Below, piece by piece: positions 32,770 through 41,288 of a DNA stretch of 46,757 nucleotides. The translations under genes and the position numbers were made by a program. A model generated the notes under the pieces. That model saw nothing but the letters and a program-made list of their open reading frames with translations. It made no database searches and had not been told where the DNA came from. This stretch comes from a bacterium (GTDB lineage Bacteria > Acidobacteriota > Thermoanaerobaculia > Multivoradales > JAHEKO01). The stretch is from assembly GCA_024224155.1 (NCBI GenBank), contig JAAENP010000011.1:1-46757 (forward strand), in the 5' to 3' direction. Each line of letters opens with the position of its first letter. Positions within the stretch are counted from its first letter, which is position 1.

Positions 32770-33494
32770 AAACGGTCTCGCGCTGGCACTCGCGGCGCGT
32801 TCAGCAGGACGTGACGGTCGCCCGCTGGGGTCACTACGGCGTGCCGGTGCTTTGGTTCGCCACCGCGGGAGGCGACGCCGAAGAGCCCGAGAGGTTTCTG
32901 CTGGTCAAGGTCCTGGAACCTTTGATCGAGGCCGGGCGCATCAAACTCTACTCCTGCGACAGCGTTGCCGGCCGCGCCTGGACCACTGGCGAGGGGTCAA
33001 CACGGCATCGTTCCTGGCTTCAGAACCAGTTCGACGGTTTCATCTACCACGAGATCGTGCCGGCGATCCGGCAGGACTGCGACGGCACCGTGCCCGAGAT
33101 CATCACTGCCGGAGCCTCGATAGGGGCGTTCAACGCGCTCGCGGCGGTGTGCCGGCATCCGGATGTTTTCAGCCGTGCGATCTCGATGAGCGGCACCTAC
33201 GATTTGAGCAGGTGGCTCGAGGGTGATTGGAACGACGACTTCTACTTCTCGTCACCGATTCACTTCTTGCCCGATCTGGAGGAAGGAGCGCATCTCGAGG
33301 CCTTGCGCCGCCGCTTTCTACTCATGCCCACCGGGGAAGGCCGGTGGGAGGATCCTGCGGAATCGTGGCGGATGGCCGAGGTCCTGGGTTCGAAGGGGAT
33401 TCCCAATCGGGTCGATCCCTGGGGCACCCAGTGGGACCATGATTGGCCCACGTGGCGGGAGATGCTCCCGAGGTACCTCGACGACTGGGTGTAG
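32766..33494 (+). CDS. Esterase of the Fes/PF00756 type (esterase 2)
   Basis: A 242-aa alpha/beta hydrolase. GTG 32766 overlaps the preceding TGA; a longer in-frame version lies inside the ATP-grasp gene and is rejected. Motifs: VLWFATAGGDAEEPERF, LYSCDSVAGRAWTTGEG, ITAGASIGAFNAL with nucleophile Ser 118, and ISMSGTYDLSRWL. Near the C-terminus DHDWPTWREMLPRYL carries a His-x-Trp-x2-Trp-Arg pattern that parallels esterase 1. No N-terminal accessory domain and no signal peptide. Coupled to ATP-grasp B, so ligase and esterase probably act on the same metabolite. Confidence 0.83.
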   Translation: MKTVSRWHSRRVQQDVTVARWGHYGVPVLWFATAGGDAEEPERFLLVKVLEPLIEAGRIKLYSCDSVAGRAWTTGEGSTRHRSWLQNQFDGFIYHEIVPAIRQDCDGTVPEIITAGASIGAFNALAAVCRHPDVFSRAISMSGTYDLSRWLEGDWNDDFYFSSPIHFLPDLEEGAHLEALRRRFLLMPTGEGRWEDPAESWRMAEVLGSKGIPNRVDPWGTQWDHDWPTWREMLPRYLDDWV

Positions 33495-33516
33495 CCTCTG
33501 TCGCCGTGATCGCCGT

Positions 33517-34974
33517 CTAGCGTCCGATGAGCTGCCTGTACAGCTCCAGGTAAACCGCACCCTGACGGTCCCAAGAGTAGTCCCGGGACATGCCGTTGTG
33601 CATCAGGCGTTCCCAGGCCTCGCGGTCGCGGTACGTCTCCAGCGCGAAGCCCAGGGCCCAGCGAAAGGCATCCGGGGTGAAGTGATCGAAGACGAAACCG
33701 GTCCCCCGGCCGGTCGCGGGTTCGTAGAGCTCTACGGCATCCGCCAGTCCCCCGGTCCGGCGCACGATCGGCACGGTGCCGTACTTGAGGCTGTACATCT
33801 GGTTCAATCCCGAGGGCTCGAACTTCGAAGGCATCAAGAAGACGTCTGCCGCTGCTTCGATCAGGTGCGCGAGCTCTTCGCTGTAGCCCCGGTGATAGAT
33901 CACCCGCCCGGGAAAGTCGTGCTGCAGATTCTGAAACGCGGTTTCGTACCGCGACTCGCCCGTGCCCAGCGCCAGGAGCTGTGCGTCGCCACCAGCCAGC
34001 ACGTCCCGTAGGGGTTCGATGACGATGTCGAAGCCCTTCTGAGCCGTGAGCCGTGACACGATTCCGAGAAGGGGCGTTCGTGGATCGGTTCCGAGACCCA
34101 ATCGCTCCGTCGTCGCTCGCTTCGTCGCTCGCTTTCCGCTCAGGTCCTCGGAGGAGTAGTGGTGCTCGAGGAAACGATCGGTGTGTGGATTCCACTCTTC
34201 GTAGTCGACTCCGTTGAGGATCCCGACCAGGCGATCGCTTCGCTCGCGCAGCAGGTCCTGCAGACCCATGCCATACGCGTCGGTCTGGATCTCGAGCGCG
34301 TGAGTGGGACTGACCGTGGTGAGAGCGTCGGCGTAGAGGATGCCGGTCGTGAGGAAGCTCATTGCCCCGCCGTCCAGATCCCCCTGGTGGAGAAGCTCCA
34401 GGTCGCCGCCGAGGTCGAGGTCGTCACACAGCTGCGCCGGGAAGACGCCCTGGTAGGCGATGTTGTGGATCGTGAGAACCGTCCGGCTGCCACGGAAGAG
34501 CTTGTCCCACTCGAAGGTTCGCTTGAGGTAGAGCGGCATCAGGGCCGTGTGCCAGTCGTTGCAATGGAAGATGTCGGGCGACCAGCCCATGTGTTGGCAG
34601 CAAGCGACCGTTGCAAGAGCCAGGAATGCGAAGCGCAGCGCCTCGTCGCCGCCGTCGGTATAGATGCCGGGCCGTTCGTAGAGCACCGGGCAGTGAATCA
34701 GATAGATCGGCGGTCCGCCGCCGGGAAGCGGTGTGGTGAAGACCGTGAAAGTCAGCCGGTGCGGTCCCATATCGAGCTGGATGTCGCGCAGAAAGTCGAC
34801 CGCTACGATGTCGTGCCCGCGAGTGTCGATGCTCGAGTAGAACGGCAGGAAAACCCGAACGTCATGGCCGCCACGGTGGAGGTAGCGTGGCAGCGCCGCG
34901 CTGACGTCGCCCAGGCCGCCGGTCTTGGCGAAAGGAACGACTTCGGACGAGGTCCAGCAGATCGCGAGCGACAT
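33517..34974 (-). CDS. glgA: Glycogen synthase (ADP-glucose, GT5)
   Basis: A 485-aa cytosolic enzyme that elongates alpha-1,4-glucan from ADP-glucose. N-terminal donor-binding motif FAKTGGLGDVSAALP, then HCNDWHTALMPLYLK, TIHNIAYQGVFPAQL, GILNGVDYEEWNP, GIVSRLTAQKGFDI, and the C-terminal FEPSGLNQMYSLKYGTVPIV and RRTGGLADAV all match bacterial GlgA. The length is normal. It follows glgC by 12 nt on the same strand, a compact glgC-glgA operon. Confidence 0.95.
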   Translation of the reverse strand: MSLAICWTSSEVVPFAKTGGLGDVSAALPRYLHRGGHDVRVFLPFYSSIDTRGHDIVAVDFLRDIQLDMGPHRLTFTVFTTPLPGGGPPIYLIHCPVLYERPGIYTDGGDEALRFAFLALATVACCQHMGWSPDIFHCNDWHTALMPLYLKRTFEWDKLFRGSRTVLTIHNIAYQGVFPAQLCDDLDLGGDLELLHQGDLDGGAMSFLTTGILYADALTTVSPTHALEIQTDAYGMGLQDLLRERSDRLVGILNGVDYEEWNPHTDRFLEHHYSSEDLSGKRATKRATTERLGLGTDPRTPLLGIVSRLTAQKGFDIVIEPLRDVLAGGDAQLLALGTGESRYETAFQNLQHDFPGRVIYHRGYSEELAHLIEAAADVFLMPSKFEPSGLNQMYSLKYGTVPIVRRTGGLADAVELYEPATGRGTGFVFDHFTPDAFRWALGFALETYRDREAWERLMHNGMSRDYSWDRQGAVYLELYRQLIGR

Positions 34975-34986
34975 TCGCGCGACCGT

Positions 34987-36255
34987 TCAGATCACGGTGC
35001 CTGGAGGAATTACGGCGCCGCGCGGCACCACTATGATGCCGCCCCGAATGCTGTAGTTCTCTTCGTCGGTCTCCTCGACCCCGCCCTCGTTCATCAACCT
35101 CGAGTCGTGCCCCACGCGGGCATCCAGGTCTATGATGGCCCGTCGAACTCGGCAGTTGGCGCCGATGCCCAGCGGAACCTCGGAAGACTCGTCGTTAGAG
35201 GGAGCGAAGTGAGTGGCGCCCATTACGACCGTTTGGTCGATGATCGAGCCGGAGCGTACCAGGCCACGGATTCCGACGATCGAGCTCGACAGCCGGCTGC
35301 CTGAGATGATCGAGCCGTCGGAGAGAATGGATTGCGTGATCTCACACCGATAGATCTTGCTGCCGGGAAGGAAGCGCGGGTGGGTGTAGATCGGGAAATC
35401 CGGGTTGTAGAGGTTGAGCTCGGGAACTGGCACGGTGAGCTCGAGATTGGCCTGATGAAAGGCCGGAATGGTACCGATGTCGCGCCAATAACCGGGTTCG
35501 ACGAAGCTGTACACCTTGTAGTCGTCGATTGCTCCCGGAATGATCTCCTTGCCGAAATCTCTGGCGGAGGTGCCTTCGAGAAGCTCCTGGAGAACACCGG
35601 CACGAAAGACGTAGATCCCCATGCTGGCCAGGAGCATTCCGGGCTCTGCCCGGATGCCCAGGTTCTCGATCGTCGCCTGGTCGAGCATCAGGCTCTTGAT
35701 GACTTCCGGATCCTTGGGCTTTTCGACGAAGCGGGTGATCCGGCCGTCGCGGTTTATGCGCATGATCCCGAGTCCGGGAGCCTCGTCAGGGGAGACGGGT
35801 TTGACCGCGATGGTGAGGTCGGCGCCCTTGGCGCGGTGCCGCTCTTCGATCATCTCCCGCAAGTCCATGAGGTAGAGCTGGTCGCCCGAGAGTATGAGAA
35901 TCTCAGAGGGCTTCAGGTGCTGAAGGCGAGGCAGGTTCTGGCGCACGGCGTCTGCGGTGCCCTGGTACCAGTCGCGATTGGCGATCGATTGCTCCGCCGC
36001 CAGGATGTTGACGAATCCGTCGCTGAATGAGTCGAAGCGATAGGTCACGGCGATGTGCCGGTGGAGGCTGGCGCTGTTGAATTGAGTGAGCACGTAGATG
36101 CGGTAGATCCCGGCCTTGAGGCTGTTCGAGATCGGAATGTCTATGAGACGGAACTTCCCCGCCACCGGAACGGCCGGCTTCGCCCGGTAGCGAGTCAGAG
36201 GCGCTAGGCGAGAGCCCTGTCCGCCACCCAGAATCGCTGTAACTACGTCTTTCAT
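34987..36255 (-). CDS. glgC: Glucose-1-phosphate adenylyltransferase
   Basis: A 422-aa enzyme forming ADP-glucose from ATP and glucose-1-phosphate, the committed step of glycogen synthesis. N-terminal LGGGQGSRLAPLTRYRAKP and FRLIDIPISNSLKAGI are the regulatory and catalytic loops. ILSGDQLYLMD, VEKPKDPEV, YWRDIGTIPAFHQANLEL, and a C-terminal left-handed beta-helix (SILSDGSIISGSRL, RAIIDLDARVGHDS) complete the family pattern. A -10-like TAGGAT ends 10 nt before the ATG. Lies downstream of ATP-grasp C (104-nt gap), upstream of glgA. Confidence 0.95.
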   Translation of the reverse strand: MKDVVTAILGGGQGSRLAPLTRYRAKPAVPVAGKFRLIDIPISNSLKAGIYRIYVLTQFNSASLHRHIAVTYRFDSFSDGFVNILAAEQSIANRDWYQGTADAVRQNLPRLQHLKPSEILILSGDQLYLMDLREMIEERHRAKGADLTIAVKPVSPDEAPGLGIMRINRDGRITRFVEKPKDPEVIKSLMLDQATIENLGIRAEPGMLLASMGIYVFRAGVLQELLEGTSARDFGKEIIPGAIDDYKVYSFVEPGYWRDIGTIPAFHQANLELTVPVPELNLYNPDFPIYTHPRFLPGSKIYRCEITQSILSDGSIISGSRLSSSIVGIRGLVRSGSIIDQTVVMGATHFAPSNDESSEVPLGIGANCRVRRAIIDLDARVGHDSRLMNEGGVEETDEENYSIRGGIIVVPRGAVIPPGTVI

Positions 36256-36265
36256 CGGAACAATG

Positions 36266-36271
36266 ATCCTA
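36266..36271 (-). promoter_or_regulatory. Candidate -10 box (TAGGAT) of glgC
   Basis: TAGGAT on the minus strand ends 10 nt before ATG 36255, in the 104-nt gap after ATP-grasp C. No -35 and no Shine-Dalgarno are clear. Confidence 0.3.
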
Positions 36272-36359
36272 GCAGGCCGATGAATGCCCCCGATGGGTTG
36301 AGCGAGGGCCCGCCGTTACAATTCGGCGAACGCGAGGCGTCGTCTTGGTGGCACGCGCG

Positions 36360-37577
36360 CTAGCCCGCGAAGATCTGGAGCTCGGTGCCGAAGTTGTCGG
36401 CGATCTCAAGTGTCGAAGCGAGGTCGGGGTGCCTCACGATGACGTTGCCGTCGGAACGCAGCGTTTGGCGCCAGTCCCGCCGGTAGGCCCCAATGGGCAG
36501 GAGGTCAAGGTCTACGACGTGTCGACCGTAGCGGCCGAGCAGTGAGTCCAGCCCTTCGATGCGCTGGATCCGACCCTGGCCCTGAGCGCGCTTGAACACG
36601 ACCGCGGCGTTGTAGCGCCGGTCGATCTCCTGCGAGAAGCGGCCGTGGCAGACGGCCTCGGCCCAGCCGAAGAAGACGTCTATATCGCTGGCGTAGTTCA
36701 TCAGGTCCACCGAGCGGGCGCCCGGAGGCCGGGCGCCGATCTCGCCGAAGACAACCTCGCCGTCGGTCTTGCGAAACCACTCCATGTGGGCGAACCCGGT
36801 CCTGAACCCGAGCGCGGCCAGGACCTCCGTTCCCATTCGGCGGCCGTCTTCGAGCTCGGGTACGTCGGGATCGCGGAGCGTCACCGTTTGCGGACTGATC
36901 CATTCGACCGACCGGCCGATGAGCGGCCGGGGCCGGTACCAGGCAATGTTGTAGTAGAGAATTTTTCCGCCGGCACTGATCGTGTCGAAAGTGTACTCGT
37001 CCCCGTCGATGAACTCCTCGACGCTGACTTCCGGTACATGGCGCAGGAGCGGTAGCACGGCCTCGAGTTGGCGCTCGCTGTCGACTCGGTGGGTGTCGGC
37101 GCTGCCGGCGCCGGCGATGGGTTTGAGAATCAAGGGGAACCCGATGTGTGCGGCCGCAGCTGCGCATTCCGCGGCGGTCGCGGCGCGGGCATGGCGGGGT
37201 GTGCGAATGCCGTGAGCATCCAGAACCCGCTTCATGTGCTCCTTGTCTCGGAACGGAACGGTCTGGGCCAGATTGAGCCCGGGTAGCCCGAGCTTTTCCC
37301 GGAGACCGGCGGCGAGGAGCATGCCTGGCTCCCAGAGACACTCGATTCGATCGAGGCCGCAACGGTCGGCGAGAGCGCGCACTCTCGCCAGCACCGCCGG
37401 CTCGTTCCACAGCGACTCGACACGCTCGTACTCGGCCAGGCTGGTACGGGCAGCCTCGGGCAGCGCCTCGACGGGCTGGTCGCCCAGGCCGAATACTCTC
37501 GCTCCGGCCTCGGCTAGGCCGCGCACGAACTGCGGCATCTCGGCTGGGAAGCCCGGGGAGAAGAAGAGGACGTTCAT
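36360..37577 (-). CDS. ATP-grasp carboxylate-amine ligase, copy C (paralogue of copy A)
   Basis: A 405-aa protein, collinear with copy A over its whole length. Shared blocks: SPGFPAEMPQFVRGLAEAGA at the N-terminus, LAEYERVESLWNE, PFRDKEHMKRVLDAHGI, FPLILKPIAGAGSADTHRV (ATP-binding Lys and loop), VSVEEFIDGDEYTFDTIS, HMEWF and FGEIGARPPGA (metal-binding Glu). The C-terminal quarter contains AAVVFKRAQGQGRIQRIEGL. It differs from copy A around the predicted substrate loop (YRPRPLIGRSVEWISPQTV here), suggesting distinct substrates. It starts 12 nt after the exoribonuclease stop and precedes glgC-glgA on the same strand. Confidence 0.86.
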   Translation of the reverse strand: MNVLFFSPGFPAEMPQFVRGLAEAGARVFGLGDQPVEALPEAARTSLAEYERVESLWNEPAVLARVRALADRCGLDRIECLWEPGMLLAAGLREKLGLPGLNLAQTVPFRDKEHMKRVLDAHGIRTPRHARAATAAECAAAAAHIGFPLILKPIAGAGSADTHRVDSERQLEAVLPLLRHVPEVSVEEFIDGDEYTFDTISAGGKILYYNIAWYRPRPLIGRSVEWISPQTVTLRDPDVPELEDGRRMGTEVLAALGFRTGFAHMEWFRKTDGEVVFGEIGARPPGARSVDLMNYASDIDVFFGWAEAVCHGRFSQEIDRRYNAAVVFKRAQGQGRIQRIEGLDSLLGRYGRHVVDLDLLPIGAYRRDWRQTLRSDGNVIVRHPDLASTLEIADNFGTELQIFAG

Positions 37578-37589
37578 CGGACCGGGGGG

Positions 37590-38621
37590 CTACGACTCGC
37601 TATCGGCGCCCAGCTCGAGCTGCTCGAGCTGGGCGTCGGCAGCGTTCGTCGAGGTGTCGTCCTCGGCACTCCGCTGCGGGCCGAGGTACATCCATCGGCC
37701 CAGACCGCGCAGGTACTGAAATCCGTCTTGGTGCCGAGCGGCTTGTCGAAGTTGAGCCAGTTTGGCGTCGAGATTGTCGATCATGTGAAGCGCGAGCGCC
37801 TCGGCCGTGCGCGGCTCGACCGGCGCTCCGTACTCCATCCGGCCCTGATGAGACAGCACCAAGTGTTCCAGGTGGACCGCGTCGTCGTTGGGGAACCCCG
37901 GAATCGCCGCGCAGCGTTCGCGCAGGAGATCGCGGCCGATGACCACATGTCCCACCAGTTGTCCTTCGGGGGTGTAGTCATTGGCGGGCATGGCGCCGAT
38001 TTCGAGGAGCTTGCCGAGATCGTGGAACAGGACTCCGACCAGAAGCAGATCGCGGTCGAGCTCGGGATAGTGACCGGCCACCATCGATGCGAGCTCAGCC
38101 ATCGACACGACATGCTCGAGGAGACCTCCGCGATAGGCGTGGTGTATGGTCTTCGCCGCCGGGTGTTCCTTGAGCGCTTTTCCGTGGATGGTCAGGGTCT
38201 CCTTGGTGAGCCGGTCCAGGTGGGGGCGCTCGATCGTTCGGAAGACAGCCTCCAGTCTGCGCCACAGATCTTCCGGATCCTCCGGAGTCGACGGGATCAA
38301 AAGTGCTTCGTCGAAACCGTGCTCGCGGTCATCGTCGGTTGCACGTCGGCACTGGTCGATGCTGAGCTGAATCTGTTCGCGAAAGCTCTTTACGATGCCA
38401 CGAAACGCCACGAAGTCGTGCGCTTCGAAATCGGCGTCGAGAGCGGCGCTGTCGGCCCAAATCTTCGCGAAGACGGTGCCCGTATTATCAGTGAGCTCGA
38501 GGTCGATGTAGTCTCGAGCATTCCGGTCCTGGCGGCGTTCTTTGCGCGTAACCAGGGCGAAACCGGCAACCGAATCGCCCGACTGCCAGTCGAAGATGGG
38601 AATGTTCTGACGAGTGGGCAT
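37590..38621 (-). CDS. OB-fold/HD-domain 3'-5' exoribonuclease (YhaM-like)
   Basis: A 343-aa cytosolic protein. ATG 38621 is chosen; a longer frame crosses the divergent gene's promoter region. Residues about 10-100 form an OB-fold nucleic-acid-binding domain (FALVTRKERRQDRNARDYI, LTDNTGTVFAKIW). Residues about 140-310 are an HD phosphohydrolase domain: HHAYRGGLLEHVVSM, LLLVGVLFHDLGKLLEI (HD pair), VHLEHLVLSHQGRMEYG and MIDNLDAKLAQL. This architecture is that of YhaM/CBF1-type exoribonucleases. Its C-terminus is extended by an acidic, Leu/Glu-rich tail. It heads a minus-strand run into ATP-grasp C, glgC and glgA. Confidence 0.85.
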   Translation of the reverse strand: MPTRQNIPIFDWQSGDSVAGFALVTRKERRQDRNARDYIDLELTDNTGTVFAKIWADSAALDADFEAHDFVAFRGIVKSFREQIQLSIDQCRRATDDDREHGFDEALLIPSTPEDPEDLWRRLEAVFRTIERPHLDRLTKETLTIHGKALKEHPAAKTIHHAYRGGLLEHVVSMAELASMVAGHYPELDRDLLLVGVLFHDLGKLLEIGAMPANDYTPEGQLVGHVVIGRDLLRERCAAIPGFPNDDAVHLEHLVLSHQGRMEYGAPVEPRTAEALALHMIDNLDAKLAQLRQAARHQDGFQYLRGLGRWMYLGPQRSAEDDTSTNAADAQLEQLELGADSES

Positions 38622-38672
38622 GGTTCGGGGGTTGGCTGGGGTGGGTCGGAGAAGGCGCGAGCCGGCAACGCA

Positions 38673-38680
38673 ACTATAGT
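38673..38680. promoter_or_regulatory. Palindromic -10 element ACTATAGT between divergent genes
   Basis: TATAGT occurs on both strands within this 8-bp palindrome. Predicted starts would give leaders of about 40 nt for the GWxTD/VWFA gene (plus, GAGGAG ribosome site) and about 45 nt for the exoribonuclease (minus). No clear -35 on either side. Confidence 0.4.
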
Positions 38681-38727
38681 GTTTCTGGCAGTGGGCTTGC
38701 ACTCCCTGCGGCGAATGAGGAGTCACG

Positions 38728-41286
38728 ATGAATCGAAGTAGGGTACGGACCATAGCGTTTACAGGCTTCGCCTGCCTAATGGCGCTGCCCTGGACATTGT
38801 CTGCGGCCGACGCGGAGGACAGCCCCGTCCTCTGGCCCGAGCGCGACCGGGAGTTTTTCTCCGACGGTCCTGGGCTGCTGCTCGGCAGAGGCCAGAGCGA
38901 GAAGCTCGTCGCCAGCGCGGAGGCGGAACGCACTCGATGGATCGATGACTTCTTAGCTAGCGATCCGATTCCGCAAACCCCGGAAAACGAGTTGATCGAA
39001 GCGATTGACAGACGGCGACGGCTCGTCTTCTCGGAGTTCAATTCGTTTCTGGATGACCGGGCGAGAACCCTGTTCCTGCATGGCTCTCCGTTGGAGCGTC
39101 GGCAGGTGGAGTGTGGCCAGACCTTCCAGCCGATCGAGGTCTGGACCTATGCGGAAACGGTGAGTCGGCACCAGCTCTTGTTCTATAGGCGCGGCACCGA
39201 GGGGCCCCATCGTCTCTGGATTCCGCTGGACTCCAAGCTGGCCCTCTACAACAAGGACATGGCCTACTGGCTGCAGCAGTACGAGGAGCTACGCGGCCGC
39301 ATTCGGGGCAAGCGGTTCGACATCAAAGCCTGCAAGGACGCTCTCTTCATCGACAAAGTCACCGGTGTCGACGGTCTCAGGGGCTACCGGAGCCCACGGC
39401 CGACGAACCAGGAGTTACTCGATGTTCTGAAAGCGCCCGCTGATCTGGCGCAGTGGGCCAACGAGGCAGCTCAAACCACGGTTCCCGAGAAGCCCGCCGA
39501 GCTCGAGATCACCGCCGGAGAGTTCCTCTTTCCGGAGCGTCGAGGGCAGCGGATCGTGGCCAGGCAGATCCTCACGGTGCCGCCGGATGCCGAGCTCGGG
39601 CTCTTCAAAGAGGAGGAGACCGAGACCCAAACCCACAAGCTGACCGTCGAAGGGACGGTCGAGCAAGACGGGACGGTGTTCGAGGAATTCCGGGTGCGCT
39701 TCCAGATTGCACCTCCCGAAGAGGATGTTCCCGCAGGACTGGCGATCGAAAGGGCGCTCAGGCCCGGACGGGTAGTGCTTCTGCGCCTCAAGGTCATCGA
39801 TGAGGTCTCGGGAGGGGTGGCACGTTTTGCCAGTGGAATGCGTGTTCCGAGTGAGCCGGAAGCGGTCGCGGAAATTGCAGTGCCGGATGCGGTCATCGTC
39901 GAGATGGAAGACGCCCTGGCTCTCGAGGCGATCGCCGGTGACGACAGCCTTCTGCTTGCTCCTCCCGATGGCCGTCTGGCTCTGGGCAACTGGCGCGCCG
40001 AGGTACTGGTCTCCGGCAAGCGCATTGTCGAGGTCGTCTTCTCCGTCGATGGTCGGCCGCAGCTGCGCCGCAAGCAGCCACCATTCGGTGCCGATGTGAG
40101 GCTTTCCGAGTTTCCAACGGAGCAGGTGGTCCGGGCCGAGGGGTTCGACGCCGACGGCGAGCTGGTGGCCTTCGACGAAGTGGTGTTGAATCAGCCTCGC
40201 GGAGTCTTCTCGGTGAGGATCCTGTCGCCCGGGGACAACGACAAGGTCTCCGGAAGGGTCCAGGCGCGCGCTGAGATCGCGGTTCCCGACGAGCGCCGGA
40301 TACAGAGAGTGGAGTTCCTGCTTAACGATGAGCTGGTGGCGACACTGGACGAAGATCCCTGGCGGACGATGATCGATGTGCCCGACAAGAGCGAGCAGGA
40401 GACCGCGTACCTGACGGTAGTCGCTACGCTCGACAACGGCGATCGGGCGGAGGCGGTACGATTCCTCAACTCGCCACAGTTCGCCGAGACCGTCGAGGTC
40501 AACCTGGTCGAGATGCTGGTAACTGTCCTGGACAAAAGCAACCGGCCGGTGCCCGATCTGCCCGAGGAGGAGTTCAAGGTCTTCGAAGATGGACGCCCGC
40601 AGGTGATCGATCGGTTCGAGTTGGTGAAGGACCTGCCGCTGTCGATCGGTATCGCAATAGACACGTCGGGCTCGATGGCTACCGCTCTTCCGGAGGCACA
40701 GAAAGCGGCCGTGGGTTTTCTGCGCGACGTCTTGACCCCCAGGGACAGGGCGTTTCTTTTGAGCTTTTCCAAAGATCCCGTACTCTTGGTGCCACCCACC
40801 GACGACCTCGGGGCCATCGAAGAGTCACTCGAGGACCTGCAATCACTGGGCTGGACCGCTCTTCACGATGCCATCGTTACCAGCCTCTATTACTTCAAGG
40901 GTTTTCGAGGGCAACGAGCCTTGATTCTGCTTTCCGACGGCGATGATTCGGCGAGTCGATATGCCTTCCGCGAAGCGCTGGAGTACGCGCGGCGCAGCGG
41001 CGTGGTTGTCTATGCCGTGGGGCTGGACGTGGGCAGCATGAAGACTGGCATCCAGAACAAGTTGAGCAAGCTGGCATCGGAGACCGGCGGTCGCCACTTC
41101 TTCATTCGCGAGGCAGCCCAGCTGGAGGGAGTGTACCGGGAGATCGAACAAGAGCTGCGCAGCCAATACCTGGTGGCCTACACCTCGGACAATCCCGCTT
41201 CCGATGAAGCCTTCCGCACGATCGAGCTCAAGGTGAGGGACGGGAAGTTGAGCGCCAGAACGCTTCGCGGGTACTATCCGAATTAG
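38728..41286 (+). CDS. Secreted GWxTD / VWFA-related acidobacterial protein
   Basis: An 852-aa exported protein with a signal peptide (about 1-27) and GAGGAG 6 nt before the ATG. Residues about 60-180 resemble the GWxTD domain (RTRWIDDFLASDP, RRRLVFSEFNSFLDD, FLHGSPLERRQVECGQTF, PIEVWTY). The middle (about 250-590) contains Ig-like beta segments (FSVRILSPGDNDKVSGRV, IQRVEFLLNDELVATLDED). From about 595 is the VWFA-related acidobacterial domain: NLVEMLVTVLDKSNRPVPDL, FKVFEDGRPQVIDRF, and the MIDAS motif DTSGS at 645-649 with LLSDGDDSAS downstream. Likely periplasmic or surface adhesin/scaffold. The next gene begins 2 nt after the stop. Confidence 0.88.
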   Translation: MNRSRVRTIAFTGFACLMALPWTLSAADAEDSPVLWPERDREFFSDGPGLLLGRGQSEKLVASAEAERTRWIDDFLASDPIPQTPENELIEAIDRRRRLVFSEFNSFLDDRARTLFLHGSPLERRQVECGQTFQPIEVWTYAETVSRHQLLFYRRGTEGPHRLWIPLDSKLALYNKDMAYWLQQYEELRGRIRGKRFDIKACKDALFIDKVTGVDGLRGYRSPRPTNQELLDVLKAPADLAQWANEAAQTTVPEKPAELEITAGEFLFPERRGQRIVARQILTVPPDAELGLFKEEETETQTHKLTVEGTVEQDGTVFEEFRVRFQIAPPEEDVPAGLAIERALRPGRVVLLRLKVIDEVSGGVARFASGMRVPSEPEAVAEIAVPDAVIVEMEDALALEAIAGDDSLLLAPPDGRLALGNWRAEVLVSGKRIVEVVFSVDGRPQLRRKQPPFGADVRLSEFPTEQVVRAEGFDADGELVAFDEVVLNQPRGVFSVRILSPGDNDKVSGRVQARAEIAVPDERRIQRVEFLLNDELVATLDEDPWRTMIDVPDKSEQETAYLTVVATLDNGDRAEAVRFLNSPQFAETVEVNLVEMLVTVLDKSNRPVPDLPEEEFKVFEDGRPQVIDRFELVKDLPLSIGIAIDTSGSMATALPEAQKAAVGFLRDVLTPRDRAFLLSFSKDPVLLVPPTDDLGAIEESLEDLQSLGWTALHDAIVTSLYYFKGFRGQRALILLSDGDDSASRYAFREALEYARRSGVVVYAVGLDVGSMKTGIQNKLSKLASETGGRHFFIREAAQLEGVYREIEQELRSQYLVAYTSDNPASDEAFRTIELKVRDGKLSARTLRGYYPN

Positions 41287-41288
41287 CG

